A DNA stretch of 64,000 nucleotides from DATJLY01 sp963773665 (GCA_963773665.1 CAVZBZ010000002.1:806001-870000); one strand, 5' to 3'. Shown: positions 1 through 9,037, counted from the stretch's first letter. Translations and numbers: made by a program. The notes: generated by a model from the letters alone, not told the origin.

Positions 1-989
1 ATCTGGCGCATCTGGATGATGCCGCCGTCGGACACGCCCAAATGCTCGTTCGGCCGGTCGGCGACGACGCCCTGCTGCTCGACCGCCATGCGATCCTGGT
101 CGTTGACGTTGATGCCCCACCAATCGCTTGCGAGCGGCGCATACTCGCCGAGCTTCACCTCGCGCTTCGAGGTGTGGAACGAGCGCTTGGCGCTCGGATA
201 GAAGCGGATGAAATAGAGCAGCGTCGAGGCGTCGTCCGCCGGCACGCGGTAGATCATCGAGCGCACCAGCTCGCCGCTCGGATCGACCGGCGGCAGGGAG
301 AACCGGTTCACGGTCGGGAATCCGTAGCAGGACACGTGCGTATCGTCGATGCCCTCGACGAGCATCACGTTGTTGGCGCCGAAATCCGTGCGGTCCCAGT
401 GATAGCTGACCTTCCTCCCCCCGTAAGCCGGAAAGGTGTAGCCGTGCAGCCACGCCAGATGGCTGATATCGACGATGTTCTCGACGTGATTGAACCAGTT
501 GGCGTTGACGTTCTGCACCTGCACTTCCTTGACGCCGTCCGTCATGCGCAGCACGTCGAAGAGCGGCAGCAGCGGGGCCGGCTCGGGGCCCATATAGCCG
601 AACACGATGCCGCCGAACTCCTGGACCTGGTAGCTCTTCAGGCGGATCTTCTCCTTGAACGAGCTGCCCTCGGGCTCGGCGGGCTGCTCGAGGCATTGGC
701 CGGTCTTGTCATAGAGCCAGCCATGGTAGGGGCAGCGGATGCAGTCGCCTTCGACGCGGCCATAATCGAGCGCGAGGCTGCGATGGGCGCAGCGCAGCTG
801 CATCAGCGCCGGCGCGCCCGTGTCCCCGCGATAGAGCACGAGCTCCTCGCCGAGCACCTTCACGCGCTGCGGCTTCTTGGTCACGAACTCGGAGCACCCG
901 ACGGGATGCCAATAGCGGCGCAGCAGCCCGCCCATGGGCGTGCCCGGACCGATCTTCGTGAAGCGTTCGTTCTCTTCGTGGCTCAGCAT
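1..989 (-). CDS. Rieske [2Fe-2S] aromatic-ring oxygenase, alpha subunit (C-terminus cut by window edge)
   Basis: This is the terminal oxygenase component of a Rieske non-heme iron system, of the phthalate 4,5-dioxygenase-like type that works on aromatic or other ring substrates in the cytoplasm. The Rieske cluster motif is complete: C67-x-H69 and C86-x2-H89, followed by GWLYD. The mononuclear iron site follows as D174, H177 and H182 in the ENIVDISHLAWLH segment. ATG at 989 is chosen because GGAGGAC lies just upstream. At least 329 codons are present and the end lies beyond base 1. It is divergently transcribed from a flavin monooxygenase, with a palindrome in the gap, and shares its N-terminal plan with the second Rieske gene at 3119. 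The substrate cannot be told; no reductase partner is visible. Confidence 0.9.
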   Translation of the reverse strand, partial: MLSHEENERFTKIGPGTPMGGLLRRYWHPVGCSEFVTKKPQRVKVLGEELVLYRGDTGAPALMQLRCAHRSLALDYGRVEGDCIRCPYHGWLYDKTGQCLEQPAEPEGSSFKEKIRLKSYQVQEFGGIVFGYMGPEPAPLLPLFDVLRMTDGVKEVQVQNVNANWFNHVENIVDISHLAWLHGYTFPAYGGRKVSYHWDRTDFGANNVMLVEGIDDTHVSCYGFPTVNRFSLPPVDPSGELVRSMIYRVPADDASTLLYFIRFYPSAKRSFHTSKREVKLGEYAPLASDWWGINVNDQDRMAVEQQGVVADRPNEHLGVSDGGIIQMRQ

Positions 990-1041
990 GGGCGTCCTCC
1001 AAGCGTTCGTCGGCTTCTTCGGCCTTCCCGATTCCCTATCA

Positions 1042-1059
1042 TACATAAATATTTATGTA
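1042..1059. promoter_or_regulatory. 18-bp perfect palindrome between divergent oxygenase genes
   Basis: TACATAAAT-ATTTATGTA is a perfect, spacer-less palindrome. It is AT-only apart from one C and one G and sits in otherwise GC-rich DNA between the divergent starts at 989 and 1135. The length and symmetry suit a dimeric repressor or activator such as a GntR-, MarR- or TetR-type protein. No regulator gene of that kind is in the window, so the binding protein is unknown. Confidence 0.55.
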
Positions 1060-1134
1060 AACCGGGTCGGCGCACCGCATGGGCGGCACCGCACGGCCGT
1101 TGCGCGGCCTCGGCGCCCACGCGATGATCCGCGC

Positions 1135-2460
1135 ATGATGAAGCTCGGCCTCTTCATCGCCGGCAGCGGGCATCACATCGCCGCCTGGCGCGATCCCAAC
1201 ACCGACGCCGAGGCGGTGCTGAACCTCCGGCATTATGTCGAGATGGCGCGGCTCGCGGAGCGCGCCTGCTTCGACCTGCTCTTCACCGCTGACACGAACG
1301 CGACCTTCGGACCCGACGACATCGAGGTGTGGAGCCGCACCACCGGCGCGCTTCGCCTCGAGCCGCTGACGCTCCTCTCGGCCCTGGCGGTGACGACGGA
1401 TCGCATCGGACTCGTCTCGACGGCAACGACCACATATCTCGAGCCCTACCACGTGGCGCGGCTCTTTGCCTCGTTGGACCAGATCAGCCACGGGCGCGCG
1501 GGATGGAATCTCGTCACCTCGCAGGCCGCCGCCGAGGCACTGAACTTCAACCGTGCCGCCCACGTGCCGCATGCAGAGCGCTACCATCGGGCCGCGGAGT
1601 TCGCCGAGGTCGTGCTCGGGCTGTGGGACAGCTGGGAGGCGGACGCGATCGTCGCCGACAAGGCGAGCGGGCTCTATTTCCATCCACAGAAGCTCCACTT
1701 CCTCGATCACGCGGGCGAGCATTTCGCGGTGCGCGGGCCGCTCACCATCAAGCGCTCGCCGCAGGGGCGGCCGGTGATCGTGCATGCCGGACAATCCGAG
1801 CCCGGACGCGAGCTTGCCGCCGCGTTCGCCGAAGTGGTCTTCACGGTGCAGCAGGACCTCGAGGAAGCGCGCGGCTTCTATGCCGACATGAAAGCGCGCG
1901 CGCGATCGCACGGGCGCTCACCCGACCATATGAAGATCATGCCCGGCGTGATGACCGTCGTGGGCGGCACGCGGCGCGAGGCGGAGGCGAAATACGAGCG
2001 GCTTCAGGCGCTCATCCATCCGGTGCTCGGGATCAAGACCTTATCCGAAATCGTCGGCGTGGACCTCTCGCCCTATCCGCTCGACGGACCGTTGCCCGAA
2101 CTGGCGCAGACCAACACCGAGCAGCGCGGCCGCCAAAAAGTCGTCCTCGACATGGCGCGCCGCGAAAACCTCACGATCCGCGAGCTCTACAAGCGCGTGT
2201 CCGGGGCGCGCGCTCACCGTACGATTTGCGGGACCGCGGCGGACATCGCCGATTCGCTCGAAGAGTGGTGCCGCAAGGGCGCGGCCGATGGCTTCAACAT
2301 CATGCCGCTCACATTCCCCGAAGGATTCGAGGGTTTCGTGGGCTCGGTCATTCCCGAGCTGCAGCGCCGCGGCCTCTTCCGGCGCGCCTACGAGGGCCGC
2401 ACGCTCCGGGAGAATCTGGGGCTGCCGGTCCCGGCGAGCCGGTGGGCGAAGCCGGAGTAG
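1135..2460 (+). CDS. LLM-class flavin-dependent monooxygenase (NtaA/SnaA/DszA family)
   Basis: This is a 441-residue luciferase-like (TIM-barrel) monooxygenase that would use reduced FMN from a separate reductase. Family marks are the MKLGLF start, the DLLFTADT strand, the long segment on living off LEPLTLLSALA with TDRIGLVSTATTTYLEPYHVAR, the DQISHGRAGWNLVTS motif typical of the NtaA/DszA branch, and the late CGTAADIADSLEEW and DGFNIMPLTFPEG segments. Members oxidise chelators such as nitrilotriacetate, sulfones and related small molecules. ATG codons at 1135 and 1138 are in frame; the first is used here. It heads a rightward gene set with a VOC protein and a Rieske oxygenase, which points to catabolism of an aromatic or heteroatom-containing compound. 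The actual substrate is unknown. Confidence 0.9.
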   Translation: MMKLGLFIAGSGHHIAAWRDPNTDAEAVLNLRHYVEMARLAERACFDLLFTADTNATFGPDDIEVWSRTTGALRLEPLTLLSALAVTTDRIGLVSTATTTYLEPYHVARLFASLDQISHGRAGWNLVTSQAAAEALNFNRAAHVPHAERYHRAAEFAEVVLGLWDSWEADAIVADKASGLYFHPQKLHFLDHAGEHFAVRGPLTIKRSPQGRPVIVHAGQSEPGRELAAAFAEVVFTVQQDLEEARGFYADMKARARSHGRSPDHMKIMPGVMTVVGGTRREAEAKYERLQALIHPVLGIKTLSEIVGVDLSPYPLDGPLPELAQTNTEQRGRQKVVLDMARRENLTIRELYKRVSGARAHRTICGTAADIADSLEEWCRKGAADGFNIMPLTFPEGFEGFVGSVIPELQRRGLFRRAYEGRTLRENLGLPVPASRWAKPE

Positions 2461-2567
2461 ATCGTCCGGGACCCGGCCGGGTACGCAGGCCGCATGTCCG
2501 CTGATCTTTTGTGCGGAAAGACGTATGATGGGCGGCATAGGGGCGTCCCGCGGAAGGAACTTGGATC

Positions 2568-3122
2568 ATGGCGAACGGCAGGGCGACGATCAGTCATGTC
2601 GTCATCAACTGCTTCGATTTCGGGAAGATGGTGGAGTACTACACGAAGACGCTGGGCTTCTATCTCTCCGATATCGGCACGGTCGGCGACATCGAACTCT
2701 GCTTCCTGACATTCGATCCCGAGGCCGAACATCATCAGCTCGCGCTGACGGGCGGACGAAAGGGGGAACCGGGCACCGGCGCGCTCAATCACGTCTGCTT
2801 TCGCCTTGCGACCTACAAGGAGCTGCAGGGGCGCCACAAGATGCTGAACGATATTGGCGCAAGCGGCATGCGGACCGTGACTCACGGCTCCTGGCTCTCG
2901 CTCTATTCTCTCGACCCCGAAGGCAACCAGATCGAATTCCGTTACGACTTGCCGTGGTATGTCGGCCAGCCCTTCGCCAGGCCCGTTGACCTGAACCTCA
3001 CCGAGGAAGAGATCGGGCGCGCCACCATCGAGCAGAACAAGGACAATCCGCGCTTCCAGCCCATATCGGAGTGGCGCGCCAAGGCCGCCGCGAAACTGCC
3101 GGTCGCGGAAGGCGCGGCATGA
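2568..3122 (+). CDS. VOC-fold (glyoxalase/extradiol dioxygenase-like) protein
   Basis: This 184-residue protein has the vicinal-oxygen-chelate fold. It shows a starting ISHVVINCFDFGKMVEYYTKTLGF module, a central GALNHVCFRL strand and a closing DPEGNQIEFRYD strand. The histidines in ISHVV and NHVC and the glutamate in IEF sit where metal ligands are usually found. It could be an extradiol ring-cleavage dioxygenase or a related isomerase or lyase; the short length is compatible with type I single-domain or two-half VOC proteins. ATG at 2568 follows a clear GGAAGGA. Its stop overlaps the next start as ATGA, so it is probably translationally coupled to the downstream Rieske oxygenase and acts in the same pathway. 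Confidence 0.85.
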   Translation: MANGRATISHVVINCFDFGKMVEYYTKTLGFYLSDIGTVGDIELCFLTFDPEAEHHQLALTGGRKGEPGTGALNHVCFRLATYKELQGRHKMLNDIGASGMRTVTHGSWLSLYSLDPEGNQIEFRYDLPWYVGQPFARPVDLNLTEEEIGRATIEQNKDNPRFQPISEWRAKAAAKLPVAEGAA

Positions 3123-4457
3123 CGACAGCGCGCGAGAACGAGCTTCTGACCCGGGTCGGCCCGGGCACGCCGATGGGCGCGCTGATGCGCGAGTATTGGA
3201 TACCGGTGGCCCGCTCGGACGAGGTCGTGGCCGACGGCGACCCGTTGCGGCTGATGGCGCTCGGCGAGCGGCTGATCGCATTCCGCGACACGTCCGGCCG
3301 GGTCGGCATCATGGACCATCGCTGCCCGCACCGCTGCGCGTCGCTGTTCTTCGGGCGCAACGAGCACAACGGCATACGCTGCATCTATCACGGCTGGAAG
3401 TACGACGTGGACGGCAACTGCGTCGACATGCCGAACCTGCCGCCGCACCAGGACTTCAAGGCCAAGATCAAAGCCAAGGCCTACCGGGCGGCGGAACGCT
3501 ATGGCGTGGTCTGGCTCTACATGGGCGAGCGCGCCGAGGCGCCGCCCTTCCCCGACTTCGAGCTCAACGATCTCGAACCCGACCAGATCGGCGTCCGCAT
3601 CATCCAGCAGGAATACAACTGGCTGCAAGGCCTGGAGAACGACCTCGACACGTCGCATTTCGGCTTTCTGCATCTCGGCAGCATCGACCCGGCAACGATC
3701 GTGCCGGGCGAAACGCTTTATTACCTCGCCGCCGACCGCGCGCCGCAGTTCCAGATCGAGGATACGCCGCTCGGGCTGATGTACGGCGCCTACCGTCCGG
3801 CGGACGCCGCCAACACGCACTGGCGGCTCGCGCATTTCATCACGCCGTTCTGGGTGATTCCGCCGGCCGGCATGCTCGCCGATCAGGTCATGATGAAGGG
3901 CTACATCCCGATGGATGACACCCACACGCTCGTCATCACGATCCAGCGCGGCAACGCCCAACGGAAGCCGCTGCGGTACCGGCTCGCCTCGGGCGCGCCA
4001 ATTCCGGGACTGGGCCAGCCGATGCCGAGCGACGACCAGTACCGCCCCAACACAACCGACTGGTTCGGGCGCTGGCGCCTCCTCAACGAAGCCGCCAACG
4101 ATTACCTGATCGACCGCGAGGCGCAGCGCCACGGCGGCGTCTTCAGCGGCATCCACGGCCTCGCCGTACAGGACACGGCAATCGCCGGCACGATGGGGCC
4201 GATCATGGACCGCACGTTCGAGAACCTCGCGCCGAGCGATGTCATGATCGCGCGCATGCGGCGCCAAGCTCATCCGCCTGATCGAGGCTCTCGCACAGGA
4301 CAAGTCAGCGAAGCTGCCCGGCGTCGACGACCCGGGCGTCTATCGCGGTCACCGCGCGGGCAATTTCGTGGCCCCCGCCGGCAAGCCGTTCCGGGAGGCC
4401 TACGAGGAGCAAATGCGCCGGCACGCCAACGCGGCGCCGCGCTGGGCGGCGGAGTAG
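3119..4457 (+). CDS. Rieske [2Fe-2S] oxygenase alpha subunit, interrupted by a +1 frameshift near 4264
   Basis: This is a second phthalate-dioxygenase-type oxygenase. C69-x-H71 and C88-x2-H91 form the Rieske site, and the ENDLDTSHFGFLH segment carries the mononuclear iron ligands. The reading frame from ATG 3119 makes sense up to MIARMRR. After this, removing one C of the pair at 4264-4265 restores a typical C-terminus (MRRKLIRLIEAL, GVDDPGVYRGHRAGNF, ending in a TAG at 4455-4457). The repaired protein would have 445 residues. Without repair the frame runs on to 4969 into nonsense antisense to the next gene. It starts inside the VOC stop codon (ATGA). The break may be real or a sequencing error. 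Confidence 0.85.
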
Positions 4458-4470
4458 CGCGAAGCCGGCC

Positions 4471-5421
4471 TTACGCCTGGCGGCGCCACCAGTCGAGGCA
4501 GTCCGCGAGCCGCTCCTCCTGCGTCAGCTCAGGACTGAAGCCGGCCTCGCGGCGCAGGCGGCCGACATCGGCGACGAGCGCTGGCGGCTCGTCCGCTCGG
4601 TCCGGCAGCGCGCCGAGCCGGATCAGTTCGGGACGGCCGGCAAGGCGACCCAGCAGGCGCGCGAGATCGGCCACCGATGTCGCGATGCCCGACGCGACAT
4701 TGACCGCGCCCGTGACCGTCTCGTCCGCCGCCAGGGCCGCAAGCGCGGCCGCGACATCGCGGGTGTCGAGGAAGTCGCGGATCTGGCGCCCGGAGGTGCA
4801 GCGCGCCTCCTCGCCGGCGAGGAGCGCACGGCAGATCGACGGAACGAGACGACGCTCGTCCTCGCCGGGGCCGAACAGGAGGAAAAGCCGGGCCCAGGCG
4901 AGGCTCAGGCCAGTCTCGGCGGCAACATCCATGGACCGGCGCAGCAGCGCATATTTCGCCTGCCCGTAAGCGGTGCTCGGCCGGCACGGATCGTCCTCGC
5001 GCCAGGGCCGGCCCGGGTCGAGCGCCCAGTCGTATTCGGCACAGCTTCCCGTCACGACGGCGCGCCGCCCGCCCTCGGCCGCGAATGTCGCGAGGAAATC
5101 GGCGCTGGCCTCGAGCCAAAGCTCGTTCTCGGCCGCGCTCCAGAACCGGCCGTGCTCCACATACCAGGCGAGATGGACGAGATGCGTCGGCCGCATCTCG
5201 CGCAACAGCGCGCGCCTTGCCGCGCGATCGAGCAGGTCCGCCCGATGATCCACAACGCCGGCAGCAGCACCGTCCCGAAATTGCCGCGCCACGCGATGCA
5301 CCTCGAATCCGTGCGCAAGCAGCGGCCCGGCCGCATGGCGTCCGATGAAGCCGGTGGCGCCGGTCAGCAGCACCACGCGGCGCGCGGGCTCAGCGCTGGA
5401 AGTCGGGATAGGTTCGGTCAC
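4471..5421 (-). CDS. NAD(P)-dependent epimerase/dehydratase-type SDR, likely nucleotide-sugar 4-ketoreductase
   Basis: This 316-residue extended short-chain dehydrogenase/reductase has the Rossmann signature LTGATGFIGRH near the N-terminus and the catalytic Tyr/Lys pair as YGQAK. The serine-bearing strand reads TGSCAEYDW. It is the last gene of the sugar operon and overlaps the end of the epimerase by 32 nt. As the final enzyme after dehydration, C-methylation and epimerisation, it most likely reduces the 4-keto group of the CDP sugar, with NADPH or NADH as donor. That role is inferred from position; the sequence alone says only nucleotide-sugar SDR. It converges on the Rieske gene with only 13 bases between the stops. 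Confidence 0.8.
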   Translation of the reverse strand: MTEPIPTSSAEPARRVVLLTGATGFIGRHAAGPLLAHGFEVHRVARQFRDGAAAGVVDHRADLLDRAARRALLREMRPTHLVHLAWYVEHGRFWSAAENELWLEASADFLATFAAEGGRRAVVTGSCAEYDWALDPGRPWREDDPCRPSTAYGQAKYALLRRSMDVAAETGLSLAWARLFLLFGPGEDERRLVPSICRALLAGEEARCTSGRQIRDFLDTRDVAAALAALAADETVTGAVNVASGIATSVADLARLLGRLAGRPELIRLGALPDRADEPPALVADVGRLRREAGFSPELTQEERLADCLDWWRRQA

Positions 5422-5923
5422 GATCGGACATCACGACGGGCTCGATCGGCCACACGATGCCGAAGGCCGGGTCGTCCCAGCGGACGCCGCGCGCCAGTTC
5501 GGTGTCGAAATCGGCGTCCATCGCATAATCGACCACGCTGTCGTCCTCGAGCGTGACGAAGCCATGCGCGCAAAGCGGCGGCACCAGGAACGCTTCGGAC
5601 CGATCCGAGCGAAGCTCGGCGCCGAACCAGCGGCAAAACGTCGGCGAGTTTGCCCGGAGATCGACGATCACGTCGAAGATGCGGCCGCGCGCCGGGCGGA
5701 CGAGCTTCCCCTCGAGCTTGGGCGCCGCCTGCCAGTGGAGACCCCGCAGCGTTCCGCGCACGCGGTTGAAGGACAGGCTGGACTGGCGAATGGAGCCGAA
5801 CCGCACGCCGGCGCGCGCGAATTCGTCGATGCAATAGGTCCTGGCGAAAAATCCGCGCGCATCCGCATGCGGTTCGATCTCGATGCGCCACAGTCCTGCG
5901 ATCGGTGTCGCCTCGAACTTCAC
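5390..5923 (-). CDS. rfbC: dTDP-4-dehydrorhamnose 3,5-epimerase family protein (RmlC/RfbC-like)
   Basis: This 177-residue cupin epimerase acts on 4-keto-6-deoxy sugars. Family marks are DARGFFARTYCIDEF near the N-terminus, the RGTLRGLHWQ segment carrying the catalytic histidine, DVIVDLRANSPTF, and the VPPLCAHGFVTLEDDSVVDY stretch. The start is GTG 5923, which overlaps the methyltransferase stop as GTGA. In this operon the substrate would be a CDP- rather than dTDP-linked 4-keto sugar, judged from the RfbF and RfbG genes upstream. Homologues in C-methyl sugar pathways often epimerise only C5 or C3; which applies here cannot be told. Confidence 0.88.
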   Translation of the reverse strand: MKFEATPIAGLWRIEIEPHADARGFFARTYCIDEFARAGVRFGSIRQSSLSFNRVRGTLRGLHWQAAPKLEGKLVRPARGRIFDVIVDLRANSPTFCRWFGAELRSDRSEAFLVPPLCAHGFVTLEDDSVVDYAMDADFDTELARGVRWDDPAFGIVWPIEPVVMSDRDRTYPDFQR

Positions 5924-7170
5924 GGCGCGCCGACCTCGCGGATCTCCGGCACCGGCGTCACGAAACGCCCGCCCCAGGCGCGGATGTGAGCCATCTGCCG
6001 AACGATCTCGTCGGTCAAATTCCACGGCAGGATCATGAGCCACTCGGGCCGCGTCTCGGCCACGCGCTCGGGCGCGAAGATCGGCAGATGGCTCCCGGGC
6101 AGATAGAGCCCGCACTTGTGCGGGCTGCGATCGACGACATAGGCGATGTCGCCCCGCGTGACGCCGCACGCATTGAGGAGCGTATTGCCCTTCGCCGCCG
6201 CGCCATAGGCGACGATCGTTTCGTCCGCTTTCTTTGCCGTTGCAAGGAAATGCCGGACCGAGGCGATGGTCGCAGCGACGCGCGGCGCGAAGCCATCGTA
6301 ATAGGCGTTGGTATCGACGCCGGCGGCCTCTTCGAGCGCTCGCACACGATGGAGGCCGTCCTCCAGGGGGCGTGATGCCGTGGCATCGGTCCGCTGGGCA
6401 TAGATGCGCAGCGAGCCGCCATGCGTCGGCAGCCGGTTGACGTCGAACAGGCTGAGCCCGTGCGCCGCGAAGATGCGTTCGACCGCAAGCAGCGAGAGAT
6501 ATGAGAAATGCTCGTGATAGATCGTGTCGAATTGTCTCTCGCCGATGAGCCGCACGAGATGGGGGAACTCGATGGTGAGGACCGCGTCCGGCTTCATGAG
6601 CGCGCGCAGGCCTGCGACGAAATCGTTGATGTCCGGCACATGGGCGAGCACGTTCGCGCCGCAGACGAGATCGGCGGCGCCGTGCTCGGCCGCGATGCGC
6701 GCGCCGGTGTCGCGGCCGAGGAACAGGCTCAGCGTCGGCACGCCGGCCTGGCGCGCAACCTCGGCCACGTTCGCCGCCGGCTCGATGCCGAGGCACGGAA
6801 TGCCCCATTCGACGAAATTCTTAAGGAGATAGCCGTCGTTGCTCGCGACCTCGATGACGCGGCTTGTGGAGCCGAGGGCGAAGCGCGTCCGCACAAGCGC
6901 GGCATAGTCACGCGCATGACGCAGCCAGGCGTCCGAATAGGAGGAAAAATAGGCATAGTCGCCGAAGATGGCGCCGGGCGGCACGGACTCGTCGGCTTGA
7001 ACCAGCCGGCACCGGTCGCAGACGCGCACACGCAGCGGATAGCGCGGCTCCGGCCGGGCGAGGTCGGCCTCGGTGAGAAAGCTGTTGGCGAGCGGCATCG
7101 CGCCGAGATCGACCAGCATACGGTGGAGCGGTGCCGCGCAGAAGCGGCAGGCGGGAACCGCACCCGTCAT
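5920..7170 (-). CDS. SAM-dependent sugar C-methyltransferase (TylC3/NovU-like)
   Basis: This 416-residue protein has the three-part plan of nucleotide-sugar C-methyltransferases. An N-terminal zinc-binding domain carries C8-x2-C11 and a later CDRC pair. A central SAM-binding Rossmann domain contains VIEVASNDGYLLKNF, followed by a C-terminal domain. The catalytic YHEHFSYLS motif, in which His/Glu/His residues handle deprotonation at C3 in TylC3 and TcaB9, is intact. It would transfer a methyl group to carbon 3 of a 4-keto-6-deoxyhexose, making a branched sugar. It overlaps RfbG (ATGA) and the epimerase (GTGA), a tightly coupled arrangement. Confidence 0.88.
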   Translation of the reverse strand: MTGAVPACRFCAAPLHRMLVDLGAMPLANSFLTEADLARPEPRYPLRVRVCDRCRLVQADESVPPGAIFGDYAYFSSYSDAWLRHARDYAALVRTRFALGSTSRVIEVASNDGYLLKNFVEWGIPCLGIEPAANVAEVARQAGVPTLSLFLGRDTGARIAAEHGAADLVCGANVLAHVPDINDFVAGLRALMKPDAVLTIEFPHLVRLIGERQFDTIYHEHFSYLSLLAVERIFAAHGLSLFDVNRLPTHGGSLRIYAQRTDATASRPLEDGLHRVRALEEAAGVDTNAYYDGFAPRVAATIASVRHFLATAKKADETIVAYGAAAKGNTLLNACGVTRGDIAYVVDRSPHKCGLYLPGSHLPIFAPERVAETRPEWLMILPWNLTDEIVRQMAHIRAWGGRFVTPVPEIREVGAP

Positions 7171-8261
7171 CGCCGGCCGCCGGCGCCAGCCACATCGGGC
7201 GCCAGCGCCTCGAAGTCCGCGATCTGACGCAGCGAGACCGCCCGCATGTCCGCGCCATCGGCGTGCGCCCCGTGCCAGCGGGCGATCCAGCCGAGCGCCG
7301 TCGCCGCGTCGAGCCGGCGGCGCCAGCCGAGATACCGCTCGGCCAGGTCCACATCGAGCGCGAGCCGGGTCTTCTCCGGCAGCGCGCGGCCTTCGGCCCT
7401 GACCCAGCCGTGCGACCAGCCGAAAGCCTGTTGCAGCCGCAGGACCATTTGCTCGATGGTCAGCGGCACCTCTTCCGGCGGCGGACCGAAATTGATCGCG
7501 GACGGCGCCGCGCGGCCATTACGTAATATGCGTTCGGCATAGGAGAGATAGCCCGCGACGACATCGAGCACGAACTGCCACGGCCGGGTGGACTGGGGAT
7601 AGCGCAGCACGACCGGCTGTCCCGCCCTGCCGGCGCGGATCACGTCGGGCACGATCCGATCCTGCGCCCAATCTCCGCCCCCGATGACGTTGCCGGCGCG
7701 CGCCACGCCGACCGCCGGGCCGGTCTCGCGCCAATAGCTGTCGCGCCAAGCCCGCGCGACCTGCTCGGCCGCGGCCTTCGAAGCGCTATAGGGATCGTCG
7801 CCCGCGAGCGCATCCTCCTCGCGAAAGCGCCGTCCGCTGTCGCGGTTGTCGTAGACCTTGTCGCTCGTGACGACGAGGATCGCCTTGGCCGTGCCGGTCG
7901 ATTGAGCCGCGTCGAGGACGTGCGCCGTGCCCATGACGTTGGTTGCGAATGTCTCGACCGGCTCGCGGAACGAGCGGCGCACGATCGCCTGTGCCGCCAT
8001 GTGGATGACGATCTCCGGCGCGGCGGCAGCGAGCACGTCGCGCACGAAGGCGCGCTCGCGGATGTCCCCGAAATGGGAAACCAAGCTGGGCCAGGCGCCG
8101 AGCGCGGCAAAGAGGCTTTCGCCCGGCTCCGGCGGCAATGCCAGACCGTGCACCATGGCGCCGGCGCGCTCGAGCCACAGCGCCGTCCATGCGCCCTTGA
8201 ACCCCGTATGACCGGTCAGCAGGACCCTTCGCCCGCGCCAGAACCCGGCATCCGGCGTCAC
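7167..8261 (-). CDS. rfbG: CDP-glucose 4,6-dehydratase
   Basis: This enzyme converts CDP-glucose to CDP-4-keto-6-deoxyglucose, the committed step to CDP-linked deoxysugars. The extended SDR signatures are LTGHTGFKGAW for cofactor binding and YSASK for the catalytic Tyr/Lys. The RPWQFVLDVVAGYL and INFGP segments are typical of RfbG. An upstream in-frame codon at 8297 would add 12 residues overlapping RfbF. GTG 8261 is preferred because it gives a natural N-terminus (VTPDAGFWRGRRVLLTG) and a GTGA overlap with the RfbF stop, matching the other junctions in this operon. Length is 364 residues, usual for the family. Confidence 0.92.
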   Translation of the reverse strand: MTPDAGFWRGRRVLLTGHTGFKGAWTALWLERAGAMVHGLALPPEPGESLFAALGAWPSLVSHFGDIRERAFVRDVLAAAAPEIVIHMAAQAIVRRSFREPVETFATNVMGTAHVLDAAQSTGTAKAILVVTSDKVYDNRDSGRRFREEDALAGDDPYSASKAAAEQVARAWRDSYWRETGPAVGVARAGNVIGGGDWAQDRIVPDVIRAGRAGQPVVLRYPQSTRPWQFVLDVVAGYLSYAERILRNGRAAPSAINFGPPPEEVPLTIEQMVLRLQQAFGWSHGWVRAEGRALPEKTRLALDVDLAERYLGWRRRLDAATALGWIARWHGAHADGADMRAVSLRQIADFEALAPDVAGAGGRR

Positions 8262-9037
8262 GTCCAGACCCGCCACGGCGCATTGCCCGAATTCCACGCC
8301 GCTTCGAGCTGATCGCGCTCGCGCACCGTGTCCATCGGCTGCCAGAAGCCGTCATGCCGAAAGACGCGGAGCTGATCGTCGCGGGCGAGGCTTTCAAGCG
8401 GTTCGCGCTCCCAGACGGTGCGATCGCCGGCAACCCGATCGAGCACCGCCGGCGACAGCACGAAGAATCCGCCATTGATGTAGCCGTGCTCGACATTGGG
8501 CTTTTCTTCGAACACGACCGCACGGTCGCCTTCGAGCGACACCACGCCAAACCGTCCGGGCGGGCGCACGACCGTCATGGTGGCGAGCCGCCCGTGCGCG
8601 CGGTGAAACGCGACGAGCCGCGCGATGTCGACATTCCCGACGCCATCGCCATAGGTGAGACAGAACGGCTCCGCCGGATCGAGATGCGACGCGATGCGGC
8701 GGACGCGGCCGCCGGTCTCGGTGCCGTCCCCGGTCTCGATCAGGCTCACGCGCCAGTTCTCGGCCCCGTTCGCGCGCGCATGATAATCGATCCGGCGGTC
8801 GCGCAGACCGATCGTGACATCGCTCTCGTGGAGCAAGTAGTTGGCGAAATATTCCTTGATGACATAGCCCTTGTAGCCCAGGCAGACGATGAAGTCGTCG
8901 AACCCGTGCGCCGAATAGATCTTCATGATGTGCCACAGGATCGGCCGGCCGCCGATCTCGACCATCGGCTTCGGACGGAGCGCGCTTTCCTCGGAAATCC
9001 GCGTTCCGCGCCCCCCGGCTAGGATGACGACCTTCAT
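8258..9037 (-). CDS. rfbF: Glucose-1-phosphate cytidylyltransferase
   Basis: This enzyme makes CDP-glucose from CTP and glucose-1-phosphate. The nucleotidyltransferase signature is clear: LAGGRGTRISEESALRPKPMVEIGGRPILWHIMKIY. Further RfbF marks are YLTYGDGVGNVDI-like metal-binding segment (here LTYGDGVGNVDI), the INGGFFVLSP strand and the closing FWQPMDTVRERDQLEAAW. ATG 9037 is chosen over a longer frame because GGAGGA precedes it. Length is 259 residues, as expected. RfbF beside RfbG fixes the nucleotide carrier of this operon as CDP rather than dTDP or GDP. Confidence 0.95.
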   Translation of the reverse strand: MKVVILAGGRGTRISEESALRPKPMVEIGGRPILWHIMKIYSAHGFDDFIVCLGYKGYVIKEYFANYLLHESDVTIGLRDRRIDYHARANGAENWRVSLIETGDGTETGGRVRRIASHLDPAEPFCLTYGDGVGNVDIARLVAFHRAHGRLATMTVVRPPGRFGVVSLEGDRAVVFEEKPNVEHGYINGGFFVLSPAVLDRVAGDRTVWEREPLESLARDDQLRVFRHDGFWQPMDTVRERDQLEAAWNSGNAPWRVWT

